Source: Lachnospiraceae bacterium
GTDB lineage: Bacteria > Bacillota > Clostridia > Lachnospirales > Lachnospiraceae
Direction of reading: 5' to 3'
Length of the DNA: 25,974 nt
Assembly (NCBI GenBank): GCA_009787745.1
Contig: WQST01000011.1
Location: 1-25,974 of the forward strand
The position numbers and the translations under genes are program-made. Of this stretch, positions 1 through 7,345 are shown piece by piece. Under the pieces are notes generated by a model. That model saw nothing but the letters and a program-made list of their open reading frames with translations. It was not told the DNA's origin and ran no database searches. How positions within the stretch are numbered: the first letter of the stretch is position 1; each line of letters starts with the position of its first letter.

Positions 1-28
1 CTCCTCCCTACTCTACTCTCCCTACCCT

Positions 29-146
29 GCCTGCCAATACCTGCGAATTTGTGCTCCGCACAAATTCGCCGTATGAAAAGTCGCGCAAAGCGCGACTAGC
101 TATTCTTAATCGGCGTCTTCCGCCGATTTAGAATAACTTTTCATAC
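29..146. repeat. Palindromic cloverleaf repeat, copy 1 (with left hairpin arm)
   Basis: The core is 71-146 (76 bp), bounded by inverted ends GTATGAAAAGT / ACTTTTCATAC. Inside are two hairpins: GTCGCGC-AAA-GCGCGAC (80-96) and a long stem whose tip is AATCGGCG-TCTTC-CGCCGATT. On the left is a perfect 12-bp hairpin, GCGAATTTGTGC (43-54) with GCACAAATTCGC (58-69). The same arrangement with the same 76-bp core length recurs at 15431-15549, and a shortened copy lies at 9102-9152. Read on the minus strand, the GC-rich hairpin is followed by TTTT, so it could end transcription of the gene at 106-1422, whose last 12 codons lie inside the element. Bases 1-28 are pyrimidine-rich and hold nothing else recognisable. 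Confidence 0.85.
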
Positions 147-1422
147 TTATCTCTCGCACCCATCTAAGCCCGCCGGCGGGAAAAATATCGCCGAAACCTA
201 AATCCGTCGCTGTCAAAAGGGCTATTTCTGCTGATGTAAAGCGGATATCAATGTTTATCCGCGTAGTCCGCGGCGGTCTGTCGGGCAAACCCTCTAAAGC
301 GATAATCCGCTCCGATACAATTCCGCCCGTCAGTGACGTTACGATTAAAATAAGTTCATTACGCTCATCAAGAATGACATCAAAATTCTTTTCACATTCA
401 TGCCAATTGACACCTGCGTCAACAATGGCATAATATGATTCCTGACCGTTCCTCAGTAACCTAATCCCAATATTAGCCTTAAGCTTATCATCGCCCAAAA
501 AAATCATCGTTTCACTGATTTGCGACGGCTGATATTTTTCCAAGGCACCATAACAGGCGCCTTTGCTGTAAAGATTATTCCCCCGAAATACCCGCCTGTT
601 ACGGCACAGATGGCTAAGTGATTTATATGCCCATTCTTCTTTAAAACCCTCGCCAATCAAAAATACACTCGATATTACATTCGTCCCAATCGCTTTTTCG
701 GCAATGGTCAGAAACTGCTCATCCCATTCTTGTTTCATCTTATCCGTCGGCTCGGTACGGTAATATAGGGACGGATAATTTTCGTTATTAATGAAAACGA
801 CTATCGGAGTCGTTCTTCTATTCGCTTCCAAACGATACATTTTCATATGACTCGTGTAGTCAAAAAGCAAAACCTGATGCTTATAAAGCTCTTCCGCCTG
901 ATGTATCACATACTGGTAAATACTCTCGCGATAACTTTGCAGATAAATACACATCGGTTTAAAATCAAGAGTTTCCGCCACTTGATCCATAACCGCAACT
1001 ATCCGGGGGGTCAGGGCGGGCACCGTAAACATAAAAGCGGCGATATTGTTCATATTGACTTGTATGGTCAACACGGATAAACTTCTTTTGATGAACAAAG
1101 CCAGTAAAGCGATCGGGTCAATCGGTTCATCATTAATATTTAACTGTGTACCCGTCACCGCCAAATCAAGTAAGCGGGTAATAATCGGTAAATCAGCGCC
1201 GTCATCGGCGGAAAATTCTTCGGCGGATTTAAGCGCTTCTTTTCCGTAGAGCCACGAATTACTGTTCGGTTTTTTATATAGTGCCACCGGGATATTGAAC
1301 ATCTCGGAGCCCAGCACGGCAGTAGCCGTTTCGGGTTCCGCATCGCCGACCGACATATAGCTTATTTGCGCATATGAATCATTTAGTTCATATCCGATTA
1401 TAATATCGCCGTTCCTTTTCAT
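106..1422 (-). CDS. Degenerate Hsp70-like protein (probable DUF5716 family)
   Basis: 438 residues. The chain can be laid on DnaK from end to end. The strand at 6-23 (DIIIGYELNDSYAQI) sits where Hsp70 has its first phosphate loop. FTVPALTPR (132-140) matches the VTVPAYFND region. VLLFDYTSHMKMY (184-196) takes the place of the second phosphate loop. VFLIGEGF (253-260) and GACYGALE (288-295) match the adenosine motif and the end of the ATPase domain. Residues 310-420, with EGLPDRPPR and a following beta run, resemble the Hsp70 beta substrate-binding domain (GIPPAPRG and after). The helical lid is absent. The Gly/Thr residues that bind phosphate and the catalytic Glu are not conserved, so it may not hydrolyse ATP. 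It overlaps the upstream gene by ATGA, which implies translational coupling. The last 12 residues come from a repeat element. The DUF5716 name is from memory; the Hsp70 relationship is my own alignment by eye. Confidence 0.72.
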   Translation of the reverse strand: MKRNGDIIIGYELNDSYAQISYMSVGDAEPETATAVLGSEMFNIPVALYKKPNSNSWLYGKEALKSAEEFSADDGADLPIITRLLDLAVTGTQLNINDEPIDPIALLALFIKRSLSVLTIQVNMNNIAAFMFTVPALTPRIVAVMDQVAETLDFKPMCIYLQSYRESIYQYVIHQAEELYKHQVLLFDYTSHMKMYRLEANRRTTPIVVFINNENYPSLYYRTEPTDKMKQEWDEQFLTIAEKAIGTNVISSVFLIGEGFKEEWAYKSLSHLCRNRRVFRGNNLYSKGACYGALEKYQPSQISETMIFLGDDKLKANIGIRLLRNGQESYYAIVDAGVNWHECEKNFDVILDERNELILIVTSLTGGIVSERIIALEGLPDRPPRTTRINIDIRFTSAEIALLTATDLGFGDIFPAGGLRWVREISMKSYSKSAEDAD

Positions 1423-4400
1423 TCGCTACCCCTAATATTAAATAATTCCGCCGTCAGGAAATCTATTTTTCGGTACTCACTTAACAATGTATTAACCGTT
1501 TCAAAATCCTTGACCGAGCGGGCAATCTCAATATCGTTAAGTTGGTTAAAACGGCAATTCGGCAAAACAACGGAAGTATCCGTAGCATATAAGCGCCCGC
1601 TTTCCGTATAGTACTCAAAACCATCTAAATTTTCGCCGATATAGTAACTCAAAATCTCACCATAGAACAGCAAAAACTGTTTTACGAAAATACCGTTGTA
1701 CATTTCCGTCATCGGCTCCCTGATATAATCAGGCTTATCCTGCGGATTTTCCGCCATCAGGGTATCGCAAACATAATCTCCCGCGATTCCTTCCCCTTCT
1801 TCTGACAGTTCCTGTTCCAAATCCTTTAAATAATATATCGCCGCCTGAGAACCGGGCTCGGCGCGATACTCGATAATTACCTTATCGATGAACTGATTCA
1901 TTAAAGGTAAAATACCGACAAATTCTTTATAGAAATAAAAGACGATATTTTGTTCCAGCAAATCGTAAAGGAGATGATGTAAATGACGGCCGGTGCTTTC
2001 ATCGATTCCTTCTTTATTTTCCGCATAAAATTTGATATATGCCAGTTTTAGGATAAGACTGAGCGGTTCACTGCGCTCGATAAATCTTCTTATTTGGGTA
2101 ATAACCGCCGCATCGGCGATTTTTTCCTTAACGAAATAATCATACGCATATTGGCTCAAAAAGGCTTTGATAATATCACTTTTTCCGCCCCCTGCGATAT
2201 AGTCTAAGAAAATCTCCGTTTGTTCACCGATAAATGCACCTGTATAAAGGATTTGAAGCAACAGTCTTTCGGATAACTTATATGTATCAATCCCATAGTT
2301 TCTCGCGGCTCGCCAAATATCACGTAATCTATGCGTGTCACTCTGATAATAGCGAAGCAACAGTATCAGCGTTTTTTCTTCATATTTAGCCGCTTTGAAT
2401 GAACGGTATGCTAAACTCAGGACCGTTCGGTCATGGAGATGGACATCCTCGGTAATCAGATAGCGAAGCACACGGAAAATCAGCTTCGTATCAAGAATCG
2501 GCGACGACATTCCGCACAGCCAGACATATGCTTTATCATAAAAAAGCCGCGCCAGCATTATCTTCAAGATTTCCTCGTGATAATGCCTGTCAATGTCCCT
2601 TATTTTTACTTCATTAAGAAGTTCATCAAGTAAATCGGTTTCGTCATGATCGAAATAATAGCGAATCAGGTTCAAACAAATCTTCTCCCGATACGGCGAC
2701 CTTAAGCGCCCGATTGTATGAACGCGCTGATAGGATTTTACATTGCTTTTAGTCACCGCCGCGACGTCACTGCCCTGACCGCATAACCAAATATCGAAAC
2801 CGATTCGGTCAGTCACCAGCGGGGCAATCATCCTGCCGATTTTGTCAGGATTAAGCCACTGCTCTAAGTGATAATAATTCGGGTCGGTATAGCGGTTTCC
2901 ATCCGCATCAATTAAGAAAAGCCGGTAGTCTTCACCATAAATAAGAATATGGCTCACTTTTCCGCTGACCCGATAAGTAATTTCCGAATAGCTTTTATCG
3001 TACAGAATTAAAATACCCTTGATGTTTTCTTTGTGAATGGTGATTTTTACGGTAAAAAGAATATCCGCTAACCCTGCGGCATTATCAGCATTAATCATCT
3101 CTTGCTTGATATAGTTTTTGTAAAGGTAACAAAGCCATTTTCCTGTTCTTGACCGCTTAAATTGATTAACGATAAACTGCTCGATTTTGCCTTGGAAATT
3201 TTCGGATAAGTCGGGGTAATTCTCGCGGTTTTTGTGGATATAGGCATATATGTATGTCTGATAGCGGTAATCGATTTCATTATGGTAGGAAAAATATAAT
3301 AACACCTGTTTGGGAATTATATCTTCTTTTTCCTGATCTAATGAAAAAATAAAATATTCATAAAGGCGCGTTACTTTAAGGTCACGTTCGATCGCGTTAT
3401 GATACCAAACATGATATTCGATGCCGGTCTTTTCGCCTTTAATAAGCAGCTCACAAATCACCTTCAGCACTTCATCAGATGGCGCCGTCTCATAGCAAGC
3501 AACTAATATCTGATACGAAAACAACGAAAAAACCTTGCTTCTGCCAATCAAATAAACGATTTGCGGAATCATCTTTTTCGTGATTATCTTCCGCTTGGCG
3601 GAGAATAAAAGCAGATGGTTCTCGAAATTATCCAAACGCGTCAAAAAATCGGGGTTTTGGTTAAGTATTTGCCATGCTTCAACGAAAATGACCGGGCTGT
3701 GATTGCCGTAATTAACCAATTCTCTAAGAAACGCCCATTTTTTGACCGGATTAGCAACATACTCTTCTTTCAGATAGCATAAAAGCCAGCCGATTCGCCA
3801 GTTCCCCCTCATCCTGCGGTAGTAGTACTCGACCTCACCCGCGATCGTTCCGACGAATGTCGGGTCGCGGTTTTCCAATGTACTTAGGTAGATGAAGTAA
3901 CACCACAGTTCAGGGTTATCTTGTTCTTTGCCTTGAAGCAGGGTATCGGCGCGGTTAAGCATCCTTCCCGCTTCATTCAAACGGTTTTCGGTAATCAAAA
4001 GCTGGATGCGGAAAAGCTTCGGCAAAAGGTCTTTGTCATCCGCGGTTATCATGCGGTCAATCACTTCCGCGGTTTCTTTCCGCCATACGGACTGATTTAT
4101 TTGCTTCGTCCGGAAAGCGATATAGTGGTTCATCAGGGCGTGAATGTTTTTCTTATAGTCATTATAATTACGTTTATTTCGTTTTTGGCTTAGGTCGGCT
4201 CTCGTCACGGTTATGGGGATGTTAATATTGGTATCGGCGTTATAAAGCTGAATCCGCCCGAAATTATTGCCGTAATGAAGATTCTTGGCATTGATATAAT
4301 ACGGCAGTCTATATACACTCGCAAGGTAATCTTCTTCGCGGATTACTTCTTTATCGCAAACTAAAAATTCACCTTCCATCTTGACGTAGAGGTTTGAAAA

Positions 4401-5054
4401 TCCCCAGCCGTTTCTGGTAACCGAAATAAGGTATTCCTGCGGTTCGTCAGAGGCGGTAATTTTTATCTCGGCTTCGCTTGCCTGATAGGTAATCAGTTGT
4501 TTTTTTTTGATAGCGCGGAGAAATTCTTCTAAGCATTGTTCGCTTTTCAGATTGGCTGACAGACCGCGATAGAGTGATAAATATTGCCGGTCCGAGCCGC
4601 TCAGTAAATCCGTGAATGCCGATTTATAAAAAAGGGTTAATGCTTCGCTCCAATTAGTTTTGGCTAAATTAGCGAAGTGAAAGAGGTTTTTGATAATACC
4701 CAAGCTTGATTTTAGTTTTCTTGGGATAATCGTGATATGATATGGGATAATATATTCCCCACAATTGGAGACGATGATAAACTCGCCGTCATGCAAATCA
4801 TCGGGAAGACTTTTATTCGTATGAAAACAGAAGGCTATCTCTGATTCTGTGCCGACAAACTCATGATTATAAAGTTCCATGTTAAGATTGTCAGTATAGA
4901 CATATCCTTCTGTGTTATGGCCGTAAATGCGGAAAGAGCCTTCATAGTCCTGACCCGCGTATAGCTCAAGGTCAATTCCGTCACAGGAAAAATCCAGGCT
5001 TAGGCCGTCGCTGCGAAAATCTCCTTCCAGGATGTTAGTGATGATGTTCTTCAT
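1419..5054 (-). CDS. Large beta-domain / helical-repeat protein (probable DUF5717 family)
   Basis: 1211 residues, with no signal peptide or transmembrane segment seen, so probably cytoplasmic. Residues 1-110 and about 190-300 are rich in beta strands and look like two immunoglobulin-like sandwiches. Residues 300-650 and 730-1100 are helical, with Tyr/Leu-rich helix pairs typical of TPR-like solenoids. A short beta module sits between them (about 660-725), and a Tyr-rich tail ends the protein. No catalytic motif is visible; a scaffold role is inference. ATG at 5060 is also in frame, but the only Shine-Dalgarno match (AGGA) touches it directly and is 6 bases from the ATG at 5054, so I start there. 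It lies between htpG and the Hsp70-like gene and overlaps the latter by 4 bases. The DUF5717 name is from memory of adjacent pairs in Lachnospiraceae. Confidence 0.7.
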   Translation of the reverse strand: MKNIITNILEGDFRSDGLSLDFSCDGIDLELYAGQDYEGSFRIYGHNTEGYVYTDNLNMELYNHEFVGTESEIAFCFHTNKSLPDDLHDGEFIIVSNCGEYIIPYHITIIPRKLKSSLGIIKNLFHFANLAKTNWSEALTLFYKSAFTDLLSGSDRQYLSLYRGLSANLKSEQCLEEFLRAIKKKQLITYQASEAEIKITASDEPQEYLISVTRNGWGFSNLYVKMEGEFLVCDKEVIREEDYLASVYRLPYYINAKNLHYGNNFGRIQLYNADTNINIPITVTRADLSQKRNKRNYNDYKKNIHALMNHYIAFRTKQINQSVWRKETAEVIDRMITADDKDLLPKLFRIQLLITENRLNEAGRMLNRADTLLQGKEQDNPELWCYFIYLSTLENRDPTFVGTIAGEVEYYYRRMRGNWRIGWLLCYLKEEYVANPVKKWAFLRELVNYGNHSPVIFVEAWQILNQNPDFLTRLDNFENHLLLFSAKRKIITKKMIPQIVYLIGRSKVFSLFSYQILVACYETAPSDEVLKVICELLIKGEKTGIEYHVWYHNAIERDLKVTRLYEYFIFSLDQEKEDIIPKQVLLYFSYHNEIDYRYQTYIYAYIHKNRENYPDLSENFQGKIEQFIVNQFKRSRTGKWLCYLYKNYIKQEMINADNAAGLADILFTVKITIHKENIKGILILYDKSYSEITYRVSGKVSHILIYGEDYRLFLIDADGNRYTDPNYYHLEQWLNPDKIGRMIAPLVTDRIGFDIWLCGQGSDVAAVTKSNVKSYQRVHTIGRLRSPYREKICLNLIRYYFDHDETDLLDELLNEVKIRDIDRHYHEEILKIMLARLFYDKAYVWLCGMSSPILDTKLIFRVLRYLITEDVHLHDRTVLSLAYRSFKAAKYEEKTLILLLRYYQSDTHRLRDIWRAARNYGIDTYKLSERLLLQILYTGAFIGEQTEIFLDYIAGGGKSDIIKAFLSQYAYDYFVKEKIADAAVITQIRRFIERSEPLSLILKLAYIKFYAENKEGIDESTGRHLHHLLYDLLEQNIVFYFYKEFVGILPLMNQFIDKVIIEYRAEPGSQAAIYYLKDLEQELSEEGEGIAGDYVCDTLMAENPQDKPDYIREPMTEMYNGIFVKQFLLFYGEILSYYIGENLDGFEYYTESGRLYATDTSVVLPNCRFNQLNDIEIARSVKDFETVNTLLSEYRKIDFLTAELFNIRGSE

Positions 5055-5094
5055 TGGCATTCCTGAGTTCAGGGTATATGTACATTACTGCTTT

Positions 5095-5144
5095 CTGTCG
5101 TCCTGAGCGTAAGCGAAGATTCTTCGCCTACGGCTCAGAATGAC
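5095..5144. repeat. Long imperfect hairpin repeat (TCCTGAGCG type)
   Basis: Two arms of about 25 bases form an imperfect inverted repeat around GAAGA/TTCTTC. The left arm starts CTGTCGTCCTGAGCG and the right arm ends GGCTCAGAATGACAG. It fills the 96-bp gap between the htpG stop and the start of the next gene, so it would be transcribed in any shared mRNA. A matching half-fragment (TGTCATCCTGAGCG) lies at 12705-12718. Similar CTGAGCG...GAAGAATCTTCGC palindromes are common dispersed repeats in bacteria, from general knowledge. There is no T-tract beside the hairpin, so it is not a classic terminator. Confidence 0.75.
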
Positions 5145-5156
5145 AGGGAAACATTG

Positions 5157-7265
5157 TTATTTCGCTAATAACATCATAATATCATTGGAACGGGTTACGA
5201 ATCTGCTCATGGCATCGGCGTCAAGCGGGCTGTGTTGAAGTAACGCCAAGTCATATAACTGCTCACAAATCAAACTGACATTGCCGTCATTTTTGTTCTC
5301 CAGCACATGCTTAACCAAAGGATGGTTGGCGTTTAAAATCAGGGTTTCGCCCTCTTTTCCGAACATCCCCGCATCCATCCCCATTCCGGGCATAGAATAC
5401 ATCTTCATCATTTCCTGCATCCGCCTTGACTCTTCCGATAATGTAATCATCGCGGAAATCTTTTTATTCTTAAGCTTTTCAACCTTAATCGTAATCTTGT
5501 CCTTTTTGAGAACCTTTTTCATGATTTTTTCGATTGCTTCGGTTTGGTCGGCTAATTCCTTTTCGGCTTTCTTCGATGTCTTGGCTTTGAAGCTATCGGT
5601 TAAGTCGCCGTCGATACGCATAAACTTAACTTTCTCATTCTTCGCTTCAAGCTGGGTGACGAAAGGCTGATCGATATGATGAGTCAGGATAACCGCGTCT
5701 TTTTTCTCCGATTGGAAAAGCTTGATGTATTGGCTTTGCTGAAGTTCATCGGTTACATAGTAGATATATTTATTATCTTTTTCGTCGGCGCCTTCTTCGT
5801 CTTCGTCGCCGTCTTCACCGTCAATAACATTTCCGTCTTCATCAACGATTTCCGCTTCAACGACATTATCGCTTTCACCTGACTCGCTTGCTTCGTTTTC
5901 ATTAGTTTCATCGGCGGGTTTTTCATCAGGGTCAATCTTCGCTACTTCAAGGCACTCAGGCAAGGTCATATATTTCCCGTCAAGATTCTTGAACAGAATG
6001 TAATCGGTCATTTTTTCGCAGAATTTATCATCGCGAAGGCAACCGAACTTAATGAAGGGGCTGATATCATCCCAGTATTTCTCATATTCTTCTTTTTCGG
6101 TTTTACACATTCCTGAAAGCTTATCGGCGACTTTCTTGGAAATATAGTCGGCAATCTTTTTGACGAAACCGTCATTTTGTAACGCGGAACGCGATACGTT
6201 AAGCGGAAGGTCAGGGCAATCGATTACACCTTTTAACAAGAGCAAAAATTCAGGGATAACTTCTTTAATATTATCGGCGATAAAAACCTGATTATTGTAA
6301 AGTTTAATGACCCCTTCAATCGATTCATACTCGGTATTAATTTTCGGGAAAAATAAAATGCCTTTCAAATTAAAGGGATAATCCATGTTAAGATGAATCC
6401 AGAACAGCGGCTCTTTGTAATCTTTAAAAACGGTGCGGTAGAAGCTCAAATAATCTTCCTTTTCGCATTCATTAGGATGGCGCATCCACAGAGGGTTCGT
6501 TTCATTTAATAACTCGGGGCGCTTTTTAATCTTAAGTTTCGGCTTGTCCTCTTCGTTTTCCGCTTTAATTTCTTCGATAACAATATCGGAATCAAGCTTT
6601 TCCGATTCTTCAATCGTCTGCGTATCGGATGAATCGGCTTTCGTCAGATAAATTTCTGTCGGCATGAAAGAGCAGTACTTTTTAATCACTTCGCGGGCGC
6701 GGTATTCATTGCAAAACTCAACGCATTCTTCATTTAAGAAAATCGTAATCGTCGTCCCAACTTCGGTACGGCTGCCGTCTTCTAACGAGTATTCCGTTCC
6801 GCCGTCACATTCCCAGTGAACAGGGACAGCATCCTTTTGATATGATAATGTCTCGATATGGACATTATCGGCGACCATAAATGACGAATAAAATCCTAAG
6901 CCGAAATGACCGATGATTTGATCTTCATTCGTTTTGTCCTTGTATTTGGAAATGAAATCTGTCGCGCCTGAAAATGCGATCTGGTTGATATACTCTTCAA
7001 CTTCTGCGGCGGTCATACCAAGCCCATTGTCAGAAAATGTAATCGTTTTCTTTTCGGGATTGACTTCGACCGCAATCCGCGGTTTAAAATCAGCGGGTAA
7101 TTCACATTCACCCATCATTTCGAGTTTTTTAAGTTTCGTGATGGCATCACAACCATTAGAAATGAGTTCCCGGTAAAAAATGTCATGGTCAGAATATAAC
7201 CACTTCTTAATGATCGGGAATATATTCTCACTGTTAATGGATAAGTTGCCTTGTTTCGTAGCCAT
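5157..7265 (-). CDS. htpG: Hsp90-family molecular chaperone HtpG
   Basis: 702 residues; cytoplasmic ATP-dependent dimeric chaperone. The N-terminal GHKL ATPase domain shows FYRELISNGCDA (about 31-42), FSDNGLGM and GHFGLGFYSSFMVAD. The middle domain has PLWMRHPNE and LPLNVSRSALQND, and the C-terminal domain ends in a short dimerisation segment. Two features stand out. An acidic linker follows the ATPase domain. A second very acidic insertion of about 55 residues (about 442-498, rich in D/E/G/N) lies just before IYYVTDE, where E. coli HtpG has none, making the protein longer than the usual 620-640 residues. The start is well supported (AAAGGAGAG upstream, MATKQGNLSINSENIF). It lies upstream of the 1211-residue protein and the Hsp70-like protein on the same strand. 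Confidence 0.97.
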   Translation of the reverse strand: MATKQGNLSINSENIFPIIKKWLYSDHDIFYRELISNGCDAITKLKKLEMMGECELPADFKPRIAVEVNPEKKTITFSDNGLGMTAAEVEEYINQIAFSGATDFISKYKDKTNEDQIIGHFGLGFYSSFMVADNVHIETLSYQKDAVPVHWECDGGTEYSLEDGSRTEVGTTITIFLNEECVEFCNEYRAREVIKKYCSFMPTEIYLTKADSSDTQTIEESEKLDSDIVIEEIKAENEEDKPKLKIKKRPELLNETNPLWMRHPNECEKEDYLSFYRTVFKDYKEPLFWIHLNMDYPFNLKGILFFPKINTEYESIEGVIKLYNNQVFIADNIKEVIPEFLLLLKGVIDCPDLPLNVSRSALQNDGFVKKIADYISKKVADKLSGMCKTEKEEYEKYWDDISPFIKFGCLRDDKFCEKMTDYILFKNLDGKYMTLPECLEVAKIDPDEKPADETNENEASESGESDNVVEAEIVDEDGNVIDGEDGDEDEEGADEKDNKYIYYVTDELQQSQYIKLFQSEKKDAVILTHHIDQPFVTQLEAKNEKVKFMRIDGDLTDSFKAKTSKKAEKELADQTEAIEKIMKKVLKKDKITIKVEKLKNKKISAMITLSEESRRMQEMMKMYSMPGMGMDAGMFGKEGETLILNANHPLVKHVLENKNDGNVSLICEQLYDLALLQHSPLDADAMSRFVTRSNDIMMLLAK

Positions 7266-7291
7266 GTAAATCTCTCCTTTGTTAGTTTAGT

Positions 7292-7321
7292 AGTATAATT
7301 CTAATTAATAATTTTAATCAA
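7292..7321 (-). promoter_or_regulatory. Putative sigma-A promoter of htpG
   Basis: On the minus strand TTGATT is followed by an 18-bp spacer and TATACT, located about 27-56 bp upstream of the htpG start and ahead of the AAAGGAGAG ribosome binding site. No CIRCE inverted repeat (TTAGCACTC-N9-GAGTGCTAA) is visible, so HrcA control is not suggested. Confidence 0.55.
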
Positions 7322-7345
7322 AATTGCAGAAAAGTCAAGCTTTTT

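Noticed and set aside
7266..7345. CIRCE heat-shock operator at htpG
   Set aside because: No TTAGCACTC/GAGTGCTAA inverted repeat is present; only a sigma-A-like promoter is seen.
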